Origin: Pelagibacterium montanilacus
GTDB taxonomy: Bacteria > Pseudomonadota > Alphaproteobacteria > Rhizobiales > Devosiaceae
Direction of reading: 5' to 3'
Length of the DNA: 64,000 nt
Assembly (NCBI RefSeq): GCF_003992665.1
Contig: NZ_RZMX01000051.1
Span: forward strand, 77,794-141,793
This document shows, one piece after another, positions 26,190 to 33,839 of the stretch (within the stretch, counting starts at the first letter, position 1; the number at the start of each line of letters is the position of its first letter). The notes beneath the pieces were generated by a model. That model searched no databases. It was not told the DNA's origin and saw only the letters and a program-made list of their open reading frames with translations. The translations under genes were made by a program, and so were the position numbers.

Positions 26190-28783
26190 GCGATAAGGAC
26201 AACAACAGCGACACGTCGGGTTCGGGCAAGAAGACCCTGACCCTCAAGGGAGCGCCCAATGCGGGTGCGCGCCCGGGCATGTCGCGCTCCTCGCGCACGA
26301 CCGTGGTCGTCGAAAAGCGCACCCGCCGCGTGGCGGGACCCGGCGCCGGCGCAGGCGGCGGTCCGGCTGCGGGAGCACAGCAGGGACGCGGACCGGGTGG
26401 CGGACAGCGCCCCGGCGGACGCCCGGGCAGTTCGCGCTCGGGCGCGCCTTCGCCTTCGGCATCGCTGACCCAGAACGAGGCCCTGGCGCGCGAACGCGCG
26501 CTGCGCGAAGCCGCGGCACGGGCCGAGGGCGACCGGATCAAGGCCGAGGAAGAAGCCAAGCGGCACGCGGAAATCGACGCCCGGCGCAAGGCCGAGCGCG
26601 AGGAAACCGAACGCCAGGCCGAAGCCGAAGCCCGGCGCAAGACCGAGGACGCAGCGCTCGAGGACATCGTGCCGGTCAAGGCCGGTCAGGCCCGGCCCAA
26701 GCCCACGGCACGGCCCTCCCAGACCAAGCCGGCAGACAACATGCCCCCGCCCCCGCCGCCGTCCGAAGACGACGACCGGGTGCGCCGCCGCGCGGCCCCC
26801 GCGCCCAAGGCGCTGGTGGACAAGGACGAACTCGAGCGCGCCAAGCGCAATGCGGCGCCCAAGCCCAGCACGACCCCGACCCGGCGCGATGCCGGGGCGC
26901 GCGGCCGGCTGAACGTCAATTCCGCGCTGGCCGATTCCGAGCGTGACCGCGGGCCCTCGCTGGCCGCGATGCGCCGGCGCCAGAACAAGAAAATGGGCCG
27001 CAACACCAAGGTGGTCCAGCCCAAGCTTTCGCGCGAAGTGATCATTCCCGAGGCGATTACGGTGGCCGAGCTGGCCAACCGCATGTCCGAGCGGGCCGTG
27101 GACGTGATCAAGCTCCTGATGGGGCAGGGCCAGATGGTCAAGATCAACGACATCATCGACACCGATACCGCCGAGCTGGTGGCCACGGAAATGGGCCATA
27201 CGGTGCGCCGCGTGGCCGAGAGCGACGTGGAAGAGGGCCTGTTCGATGCCGTGGGCACCGAGGACACCGGCGATCGCGTCGCGCGTCCGCCGGTGGTGAC
27301 CATCATGGGTCACGTCGACCACGGCAAGACCTCGCTGCTGGACGCCATCCGGGAAGCCAATGTGGTGTCCACCGAAGCAGGCGGGATCACCCAGCACATC
27401 GGCGCCTATCAGGTGGAAAAGAACGGGCAGAAAATCACGTTCCTCGATACCCCGGGCCACGAGGCGTTCACCGCCATGCGGGCCCGCGGCGCGCAGGCCA
27501 CCGACATCGCCATTCTGGTGGTGGCGGCCGATGACGGCGTGATGCCCCAGACCATCGAATCGATCAAGCACGCCAAGGCGGCGGGCGTCCCCATCATCGT
27601 GGCGATCAACAAGATCGACAAGCAGGGCGCCGATTCCACCCGCGTGCGGACCGAATTGCTCCAGCACGAGGTGTTCGTCGAATCGATGGGCGGCGAGGTT
27701 CTCGACGTCGAGGTGTCCGCGCTCAAGCACACCAATCTCGACGGCCTGCTCGAAGCGGTGCTGCTGCAGTCCGAAGTGCTCGAGATCACGGCGACCGACA
27801 AGGGCAATGCCCAGGGCCTGGTGATCGAATCCAAGCTCGACAAGGGCCGCGGCGCGGTGGCCACCATGCTGGTGCAGCGCGGCACGCTCTCTGTGGGCGA
27901 TATCGTGGTGGCCGGCAACGAGTGGGCCAAGGTGCGCGCGCTGATCGACGATCAGGGCAAGCAGGTGAAATCGGCCGGCCCCTCCACCCCGGTGGAAGTG
28001 CTGGGCTTTTCGGGCGTGCCCGATGCGGGCGACCGCTTCGGCGTGGTCGAGAGCGAGGCCCGGGCCCGCGAGATCACCGAATACCGCCAGCGCGTCATTC
28101 GCGAGAAGACCGCAGGGGGTGGCGCGACCAGCCTCGAGCAGATGATGAAGCAGCTCAAGGACAGCGACATCGCCAAGTTCCCGCTGGTCATCAAGGGTGA
28201 CGTGCAGGGTTCGGTGGAAGCGATCGTGACCGCGCTCAACAAGCTTTCGACCGAGGAAGTCTCGGCCCAGATCCTTTATTCGGGCGTGGGCGGGATCACC
28301 GAATCGGACGTGACGCTGGCCACGGCCTCGAAAGCCGTGATCATCGGGTTCAACGTGCGTGCCAACAAGCAGGCCGCCGAACTGGCCACCCGCGAAGGCA
28401 TCGAGATCCGGTACTACAACATCATCTATGACCTGATCGACGACGTGAAGAGCGCCATGAGCGGGCTTCTGGCCCCCGAAGTGCGCGAAACCTTCATCGG
28501 TTACGCCGAGGTGCTCGAAGTGTTCAACATCACCAAGGTGGGCAAGGTTGCCGGCTGCCGGGTGACCGACGGCATCGTGGAGCGCGGCGCGGGGGTTCGG
28601 CTCTTGCGCGACAACGTGGTCATCCACGAGGGCAGGCTCTCGACGCTCAAGCGCTTCAAGGACGAGGTCAAGGACGTGCAGTCCGGCCAGGAATGCGGCA
28701 TGGCCTTCGAGAAGTACGAAGACATGCGCGCCGGCGACGTCATCGAGTGCTATCGGGTGGAAAAGGTCGAGCGCACGCTCTGA
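26186..28783 (+). CDS. infB: Translation initiation factor IF-2
   Basis: GTPase that places initiator tRNA on the 30S subunit. It is 865 residues. The long N-terminal region is Pro/Arg/Ala-rich and charged (coiled-coil about residues 95-160), as in other alphaproteobacteria. The G domain starts near residue 370: GHVDHGKT (about 375-382), DTPGH, and NKID (about 475-478). The C-terminal IF2 domains follow. It is translationally coupled to the ylxR-like gene and ends at a strong terminator. In many relatives rbfA, truB, rpsO and pnp follow; here they do not. Confidence 0.98.
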   Translation: MSDKDNNSDTSGSGKKTLTLKGAPNAGARPGMSRSSRTTVVVEKRTRRVAGPGAGAGGGPAAGAQQGRGPGGGQRPGGRPGSSRSGAPSPSASLTQNEALARERALREAAARAEGDRIKAEEEAKRHAEIDARRKAEREETERQAEAEARRKTEDAALEDIVPVKAGQARPKPTARPSQTKPADNMPPPPPPSEDDDRVRRRAAPAPKALVDKDELERAKRNAAPKPSTTPTRRDAGARGRLNVNSALADSERDRGPSLAAMRRRQNKKMGRNTKVVQPKLSREVIIPEAITVAELANRMSERAVDVIKLLMGQGQMVKINDIIDTDTAELVATEMGHTVRRVAESDVEEGLFDAVGTEDTGDRVARPPVVTIMGHVDHGKTSLLDAIREANVVSTEAGGITQHIGAYQVEKNGQKITFLDTPGHEAFTAMRARGAQATDIAILVVAADDGVMPQTIESIKHAKAAGVPIIVAINKIDKQGADSTRVRTELLQHEVFVESMGGEVLDVEVSALKHTNLDGLLEAVLLQSEVLEITATDKGNAQGLVIESKLDKGRGAVATMLVQRGTLSVGDIVVAGNEWAKVRALIDDQGKQVKSAGPSTPVEVLGFSGVPDAGDRFGVVESEARAREITEYRQRVIREKTAGGGATSLEQMMKQLKDSDIAKFPLVIKGDVQGSVEAIVTALNKLSTEEVSAQILYSGVGGITESDVTLATASKAVIIGFNVRANKQAAELATREGIEIRYYNIIYDLIDDVKSAMSGLLAPEVRETFIGYAEVLEVFNITKVGKVAGCRVTDGIVERGAGVRLLRDNVVIHEGRLSTLKRFKDEVKDVQSGQECGMAFEKYEDMRAGDVIECYRVEKVERTL

Positions 28784-28839
28784 CCGGCTCCCTGCCCCGG
28801 CGGCCTGCTGCCGGGGGGATGGCAAAGATCACGAGACCG

Positions 28840-28868
28840 AAAAAAGCGCCCTGCGGGGCGCTTTTTTT
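28840..28868 (+). terminator. Rho-independent terminator after infB
   Basis: GCGCCC (28846-28851), loop TGCG, GGGCGC (28856-28861), then seven T's; the preceding A-run makes it bidirectional. A second GC-rich stem (CCCCGGC/GCCGGGG) lies just upstream near 28796-28817. It closes the trmB-infB transcription unit. Confidence 0.9.
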
Positions 28869-28953
28869 GTGCCGATTGGGGGGATCGGCGGGGATCGGGG
28901 AGAGCGGCGGCTGTTCGCGCGGACGGCGGACGCCGACATGGGGCGCCTTGGCC

Positions 28954-29080
28954 CGGAGCTCCTGTTCGGATCGCGTCAGGTCAGGACCTTCAGGTCTTTG
29001 ATGTGTCGCGGCTTCGAACCGGAGAGGTGTTTTCATCCCAGATCAGGGTCCGGGACAGGCATTTATCTGGAAATGCTTTG
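28954..29080. repeat. Dispersed intergenic element, copy after infB
   Basis: Shares GGTCTTTGATGTGTCGCG with the element at 41048 and ends with a related CTGGAAATGCTTTG. Its left part carries CGGAGCTCCTGTTCGGATC, close to the reverse complement of the 41048 left arm. The remainder of the 28869-28953 gap shows nothing recognisable. Confidence 0.65.
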
Positions 29081-29087
29081 TCGGCTC

Positions 29088-29591
29088 CTATGTCCGGGGC
29101 CGGGTGAAATTGTCTTCGAAATATTCGACCATGGATTCGAAGCGCGGCTTGTCGCTGGCCGGGAAGGTGATCTCGAAGGCCGAGAAGGTTTGCTGGTCGG
29201 GCGAGAACAGGACTTTGGTGTAAAAAATCGTGTCGTCCTCGGCGCCATCCTCGTAAAAGCCCGAGAGGACGAACCAGGAATCGCCGCCGGCGCGATAGGT
29301 GGTGGTGGCGACACGCGCAGCGGTTTCAAGCCGCGCCTCCATGGCATCGCGCGTCATGCCCTGAGCGGGCCCGCCATTGAGGTTGACCGTGGCCTGCCCG
29401 CCGATTTCCTGGAGCGCAAGGCCCGGTGCACCGCCCGCGTCGACGACCTCGAAGGTGCCCAGGGGCAGTTCGGCGGAGAATCCAAAGCCGGGGTCCGTGT
29501 ACGGTTGCCACCCGAAACCGGATTGCGCCGAGGCGGGCGCGGCGAGGGCGAGGACTGAGACCATGACGGCCAGTGCGGCAGGTTTGAACAT
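29088..29591 (-). CDS. Hypothetical secreted protein
   Basis: A 167-residue protein with a signal peptide (MFKPAALAVMVSVLALAAPA, then SAQ, cleavage near residue 23). The mature part begins GFGWQPYTDPGFGFSAELP and contains FPASDKPRFESMVEYFEDNF near the end, a pattern seen in uncharacterised periplasmic proteins that bind or monitor surface components, but no family could be named. No Cys and no catalytic motif are visible. It is monocistronic on the minus strand, with a GAGTGAGA ribosome site. Confidence 0.65.
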   Translation of the reverse strand: MFKPAALAVMVSVLALAAPASAQSGFGWQPYTDPGFGFSAELPLGTFEVVDAGGAPGLALQEIGGQATVNLNGGPAQGMTRDAMEARLETAARVATTTYRAGGDSWFVLSGFYEDGAEDDTIFYTKVLFSPDQQTFSAFEITFPASDKPRFESMVEYFEDNFTRPRT

Positions 29592-29766
29592 CTCTCACTC
29601 CTGGGCCGTGGGGATATGGGGTCAATGGCTCGGGGCCGGGGAATGTTCCTTGGGGGGGAGGCTGGAAGGCAGTCGAAAATTTGGGACGACGGCTTGCGCT
29701 TTCGACATTTAGACTGCGATACAAATTACTCGCGTTCCCAATTTCTACGCTACCTATCGAGGCTTT

Positions 29767-30531
29767 ATGCCTTTCACTAAATCAGAAATAGCGGCATTCG
29801 AAATTGCTATTCGGACTATTGATAAAGCTGTTGTACGAATGGAATCTCTGGTGCCCCCACCAACATGGACCCAGCTCCATGGAGCCACCTATGCTCATCG
29901 ATATGTCGAACGTCAGGCTCGCCAAGCTCTGATCCTCAAGTCAGTTCGGTTATCGAGCGCATTGAGAGCCGGCTGGGTCCTGTTGCAGAACGGCTTAGTG
30001 CTCGATGCCGGCGCTACAATGAGAGCCTTAGACGAACTCGAATCTGACATCATGTTCATTGCTGGTCCTCTTTTATTTCAACAGCCGTTCGAAAAGCGCC
30101 ATGATCAGTACTTAGCAGAATTCTTTCAGGAGGAATTCGATCATCCCGATCCTGTTCAAGCGACGCAAAGGCGCAATCGGGTCTCCCGCCGCGATATTAG
30201 GGCGTACGTGGCACGTACCTACAATGCGGGATTGCCCGTTAGCCAAGTGGTCGCTTTAAACGAAACCATAGATGCTACATTCTCTGGCTATGTACACGGC
30301 GCTGCAGTTCACATCTTCGACGTTTACGATGGTCGCACGTTTGTGTTGCCACTTCGAACCACAGATCAGCGGCTGTCTGATATGATGGAGCAATACGTAC
30401 TGTATGTTCATCGCGCAATGATGGCCGTCGCTGTCGCATCGAAAGTCTTCGGCAATAGCGGGCCATTTGAGGCGGTGTATCGGGCCGTCCAATCTGTTTT
30501 CACAGACGACGGCAGAATCCAGACTCGATAA
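29767..30531 (+). CDS. Orphan protein of unknown function in an AT-richer islet
   Basis: A 254-residue, mostly helical soluble protein. No family was recognised. It starts MPFTKSEIAAFEIAIRTIDK and contains ALRAGWVLLQNGLVLDAGAT and FSGYVHGAAVHIFDVYDGR; the helical AxxRxLxE and YVHG pattern loosely recalls DUF5677-like proteins, which is only a suggestion. There is no signal peptide or membrane segment. Base and codon use differ plainly from the neighbours: A/T-ending codons are frequent (TTA, ATA, GAA) from about 29675 to 30590. GAGG lies just before the ATG. The composition and isolation suggest recent transfer. Confidence 0.6.
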   Translation: MPFTKSEIAAFEIAIRTIDKAVVRMESLVPPPTWTQLHGATYAHRYVERQARQALILKSVRLSSALRAGWVLLQNGLVLDAGATMRALDELESDIMFIAGPLLFQQPFEKRHDQYLAEFFQEEFDHPDPVQATQRRNRVSRRDIRAYVARTYNAGLPVSQVVALNETIDATFSGYVHGAAVHIFDVYDGRTFVLPLRTTDQRLSDMMEQYVLYVHRAMMAVAVASKVFGNSGPFEAVYRAVQSVFTDDGRIQTR

Positions 30532-30843
30532 GTGTCATCACTATATAAGCGGAACATCGGCTCGTTGCGTCCACGGCAGGGAAATGAAGGGATAGGGCTG
30601 ATGGCGCGGGTAGGCTGATGACCCCTCACCCCCGGCCCCTCTCCCTCAAGGGGAGAGGGGGGCTCTTGGGGCGGGGGCGGTGCAGGATCCGGAGCGGTTG
30701 TGCGTTTGGGTTGGGCCGGCGTTTCGCTTGGCGCGGGTATGATTGCTGCCCTTCGCCGCCCCCACCCCTTCCCGCCCCCACCCCTTCCCGCTAAGCTCTC
30801 CTTCCCCGCCGGCTGACCCCGTGCGGGCGCGTGGGAGGGGATG
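30532..30843. other. Intergenic tract with second 52-bp element
   Basis: About 310 bp with no supported gene. It starts AT-rich, then at 30614-30665 contains the exact 52-bp copy of the element at 7633-7684. It is followed by a C-rich stretch with CCCACCCCTTCCCGC repeated twice near 30765-30790. Composition returns to high GC at the element. Confidence 0.7.
30614..30665. repeat. 52-bp REP-like element, copy B
   Basis: Identical over 52 bases to 7633-7684 and in the same orientation. It sits immediately right of the AT-richer islet carrying the orphan gene at 29767-30531. Confidence 0.85.
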
Positions 30844-31383
30844 ATGGCGCGGGTTGTTTATGGGTTGAACCAGTCGCTGGACGGGTATGTGGACCATATG
30901 AAGTTTGCGCCCGATGGGGTGCTGTTCCGGCATTTCATCGAGGATGTGGCCGGGCTGACCGGGAGCATCTATGGGCGCACGATGTATGAGATCATGCGCT
31001 ATTGGGACGAGGACCAGCCCGACTGGGGCGGGCCCGAGCGCGACTATGCGCTGGCCTGGCGGAGCAAGCCGAAATGGGTCGCGTCCCATACGCTCGATGG
31101 CGTGGGGCCCAATGCGCAGCTTCTGGAGGGCGAGCTGGGGGCCGCGGTGGCGGCGCTCAAGGCGGACCATGAGGGGGTGATCGAGGTGTCGGGGACCCGG
31201 CTGGCGGCGAGTCTGGGGGCGCTGGGGCTCATCGACGAGTACCGGATTTATCTGCACCCGGTGGTGCTGGGCGGGGGCACGCCGTTCTTTGCCGGCGCGC
31301 TGCCGCGGCTGTCGCTGGTGGAGAGCGAGCGGATCGGGGAGGACGTGATCCGGCTCACCTATGTGCCGGCCGACGCGGGTTAG
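30844..31383 (+). CDS. Dihydrofolate reductase / RibD C-terminal family protein
   Basis: A 179-residue NADPH-dependent reductase-type protein. The start is taken as the second of two adjacent ATGs because GGGAGG then has normal spacing. It has VVYGLNQSLDGYVD at the N-terminus, GSIYGRTMYEIM (nucleotide-loop region), EVSGTRLAASLGALGLIDEY and the HPVVLGGGTPFF motif, all typical of the RibD_C fold. The family covers riboflavin reductases and many uncharacterised YwjB-like enzymes; substrate is unknown. The neighbour at 31456 is a flavin-type protein, but no operon is obvious. Confidence 0.85.
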   Translation: MARVVYGLNQSLDGYVDHMKFAPDGVLFRHFIEDVAGLTGSIYGRTMYEIMRYWDEDQPDWGGPERDYALAWRSKPKWVASHTLDGVGPNAQLLEGELGAAVAALKADHEGVIEVSGTRLAASLGALGLIDEYRIYLHPVVLGGGTPFFAGALPRLSLVESERIGEDVIRLTYVPADAG

Positions 31384-31455
31384 GCTTGCAGTGATGTACG
31401 TACCTCATTTATATGATCGGGCGCGGGTATGCGGCGCAAAGGGAGGAGAGACGCG

Positions 31456-32100
31456 ATGAGCCATTTCGATCCGGACCATGTGATCGGCGCCGAGGACAGT
31501 CTGCGCGCGCTTTACGGCGAGCGCTCGCCGCTGGCGGTCCACAAGTGCCAGCCCGCGCTCGATGCCCATGCGCGCGAATTCATCGCGCGCTCGCCCTTCC
31601 TGTGCCTTGGCACGCAAAGCGCCGAGGGCAAGGCCGACGTGACCCCGCGCGGGGATCCGGTAGGGTTCGTGCATGTGCTCGACGACACCACCATCGCCAT
31701 TCCCGACCGGCCGGGGAACAACCGGCTCGACAGCCTCACCAATATCCTCGCCAACCCCTCGGTGGGGCTGTTGTTCGTGGTGCCGGGGTTCGACGACACG
31801 CTGCGGGTGAACGGGAAGGCCAGGCTGGTCAACGACCCGGCGCTGCTCGCGACCATGGCGGTCAACGGCAAGGCGCCCAGGCTCGCGATCGTCGTGGCGA
31901 TCGAGGAGGTGTTCCTCCATTGCGCCAAGGCGTTCCGGCGCTCCAAACTCTGGGACCCGGCGACCTTCCAGGATCGCAAATCGATGCCCTCGCTGTCCAA
32001 GATGATCCTCGACCAGACGTCCGGGGCGCCCGAAGACCCGGCGGAAATGGAAAAGATCGACAGCGATCTCGAGACGGCTTACGCCCGCTCGATGTATTGA
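31456..32100 (+). CDS. Pyridoxamine 5'-phosphate oxidase-like FMN-binding protein
   Basis: A 214-residue split-barrel flavoprotein of the PPOX class, close to the MSMEG_1061 subgroup. The start at 31456 follows GGGAGGAG; an upstream ATG (31429) lacks one. Typical segments are FLCLGTQSAEGKADVTPRGD (residues about 48-67) and IPDRPGNNRLDSLTNIL (about 84-100), the FMN-contact region, then HCAKAFRRSKLWDP. It probably binds FMN or F420-like cofactor and may reduce small molecules. The substrate cannot be told from sequence. Confidence 0.87.
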   Translation: MSHFDPDHVIGAEDSLRALYGERSPLAVHKCQPALDAHAREFIARSPFLCLGTQSAEGKADVTPRGDPVGFVHVLDDTTIAIPDRPGNNRLDSLTNILANPSVGLLFVVPGFDDTLRVNGKARLVNDPALLATMAVNGKAPRLAIVVAIEEVFLHCAKAFRRSKLWDPATFQDRKSMPSLSKMILDQTSGAPEDPAEMEKIDSDLETAYARSMY

Positions 32101-32116
32101 GGCGGACCGGGGCCGG

Positions 32117-32923
32117 TCAGATCAGCCGCAGGATGGTCTGGCGCAGGGTTTCGAGGTCCTGATCGCGGCTCAGGCGATGGTCGCCATCGGGGATGAGGGT
32201 GAAGGTCACCGGATCGGACACGAGGTGGCTGACCAGCTTGAGCGCGTGGGCGGGGGGCACATCGGTGTCCTGGCCGCCCTGGAGAATGGCCACAGGGCAA
32301 TGGGTGCGGATGGGGCCTGAGAACAGCAGGTGGTCGGCCCCCTCCTCGATCAGCGCGCGGGTGAGCACATAGGGCTCGTCCGAATAGTCCGAGGGCTGCT
32401 CGACGCGGCCCTTTTCCCACAGATCGGCCAGCTCGGAATCGGTGAAGGTATCGGCCATCAGATCGCGGGTCATGTCCACCGCAGGGGCGATGAGCACCAT
32501 GGCGCGCATGCGCCCGATGCCCCGCTCCCGCAGTGCGCGGTTGAGCAGCAGCGCCAGCCAGCCGCCCATGGACGAGCCCACCACGATCTGCTCGCCCTCG
32601 GTGCGCTCGAACACGGCCACGGCCTCGGCCAGCCAGCGCCCGATGGTGCCATCGAGGAACGCGCCTCCCGAGGCGCCGTGGCCCGAATAGTCGAACCGGG
32701 TGACCCCGAGCCCCTTTTGCGCGCCCAGGGCATCGAGGGCCTGGGCCTTGGAGCCCGCCATATCCGAGCGAAAGCCTCCCAGCCAGAAAAGGCCGGGCGC
32801 GGCGCCCGGACGGGTCAGCGTCGCCAGGTCATAATGATCGGCCCCATGGGCAAAGGGGATCGATTGTGCCAGTGGCGCGTTGGAGGCGGACGTGGACATA
32901 GGATCGGTCACATGGTCTGTCAT
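32117..32923 (-). CDS. Alpha/beta hydrolase
   Basis: A 268-residue cytoplasmic hydrolase. The nucleophile elbow VGSSMGG is near residue 110, the Asp of the triad is probably in QGGQDTDVPPAHAL and the His in PDGDHRLSRDQD near the C-terminus. It resembles the BAAT/palmitoyl-thioesterase-like hydrolases common in alphaproteobacteria. The start used is MTDHVTD at 32923; a second ATG eight codons later is possible. It is convergent with the PPOX gene and divergent from infC. Confidence 0.85.
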   Translation of the reverse strand: MTDHVTDPMSTSASNAPLAQSIPFAHGADHYDLATLTRPGAAPGLFWLGGFRSDMAGSKAQALDALGAQKGLGVTRFDYSGHGASGGAFLDGTIGRWLAEAVAVFERTEGEQIVVGSSMGGWLALLLNRALRERGIGRMRAMVLIAPAVDMTRDLMADTFTDSELADLWEKGRVEQPSDYSDEPYVLTRALIEEGADHLLFSGPIRTHCPVAILQGGQDTDVPPAHALKLVSHLVSDPVTFTLIPDGDHRLSRDQDLETLRQTILRLI

Positions 32924-32999
32924 GGCCCTTCGAGTATCCCAGTTGCGCGCACGCGTGCAAGAGCGGGGCGGACAGCAGGGCCATGGTCTCCATTGACTG

Positions 33000-33028
33000 T
33001 TGACTTTGGCCGCGATTGCCAAGATTTT
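33000..33028 (+). promoter_or_regulatory. Probable sigma-70 promoter of infC
   Basis: TTGACT (33000-33005), a 17-bp spacer and GATTTT (33023-33028) fit a housekeeping promoter about 60 bases before the infC start. The -10 box is weak, so the call is tentative. Confidence 0.45.
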
Positions 33029-33087
33029 AAGGGGCGCCCGGTGGAGCCACCGGTGCGGACCCGAAACGTCTGAAAGGATTACGCCCC

Positions 33088-33624
33088 ATTCGTCGCCCGA
33101 TGAGACCCGTGCAGCCCCAAAAGGATGGGCCGCGCTCCAACAATGAGATCACCGCTCCCGAAGTCCAGCTGATCGATGCCGAGGGCGCCAATGTCGGCGT
33201 CGTACGCACGAGCGAAGCTATTGCCATGGCCATGGAAGGCGGCATGGACCTCGTGGAGATCGCCCCGAACTCGAATCCGCCGGTCTGCAAGATCCTCGAT
33301 CTCGGCAAGTACAAGTACTCCGCCCAGAAAAAGGCCGCCGAAGCGCGCAAGAAGCAGAAGGTGATCGAGGTCAAGGAGATCAAGCTCCGGCCCAATATCG
33401 ACACCCATGACTACGACGTCAAAATGCGCAGCGTCGAGAAGTTCATCTCCGAAGGAGACAAGGTGAAGGTGACCATGCGGTTTCGCGGCCGCGAAATGGC
33501 GCACCAGGACATCGGTCTGGAATTGCTCAACAAGGTGCGCGACCAGTTCGACGAGATCGCCAAGGTGGAATCCACCCCCCGTTCGGAAGGACGGCAGATG
33601 GTGATGGTGATCGCTCCGCGATAA
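33088..33624 (+). CDS. infC: Translation initiation factor IF-3
   Basis: Binds the 30S subunit and checks start codons. Taken from an ATT codon at 33088-33090 it is 178 residues and begins [22 protein letters not shown], the usual rhizobial N-terminus. GAAAGGA lies 9 bases upstream. The in-frame ATG four codons later (33100) would lose the RRP start and has no ribosome site. The rare AUU start is the known device by which IF-3 limits its own synthesis. Motifs include [14 protein letters not shown] and [21 protein letters not shown] chemotaxis receptor separates it from rpmI. Confidence 0.95.
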   Translation: MRRPMRPVQPQKDGPRSNNEITAPEVQLIDAEGANVGVVRTSEAIAMAMEGGMDLVEIAPNSNPPVCKILDLGKYKYSAQKKAAEARKKQKVIEVKEIKLRPNIDTHDYDVKMRSVEKFISEGDKVKVTMRFRGREMAHQDIGLELLNKVRDQFDEIAKVESTPRSEGRQMVMVIAPR

Positions 33625-33685
33625 CGCCCCCGAGGCGGCCCGGCAGGCCGGACCGCCCGATCTGGCCATCAACGAGAATGATGTG

Positions 33686-33715
33686 CGGACGCCTCAGCGG
33701 CGTCCGTTGTCGTTT
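33686..33715 (+). terminator. Hairpin after infC
   Basis: CGGACGCC (33686-33693), loop TCAGC, GGCGTCCG (33699-33706), then TTGTCGTTT. The stem is strong but the T-run is broken, so it is a probable rather than certain terminator between infC and the chemotaxis receptor. Confidence 0.55.
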
Positions 33716-33839
33716 GCGGGCCCGTGCGTGCGCTCTTTTACATTCCTTAACGTCCCTTGGCTTTAGTTGGCCTTCGATCGACATGCGCGTTTTGGGGGCC
33801 CGGTGTCCGGGGCGGGCGCGCAGGTACTCGGAGCGGCCC

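Noticed and set aside
25580-28825. A very long open frame antisense to ylxR and infB (over 1000 codons), and similar antisense frames across metK, urtB, lepA and divL
   Set aside because: GC-rich codon use in the sense genes keeps the opposite frames free of stops. The products are His/Gly/Arg-rich without domains and the sense genes are certain.
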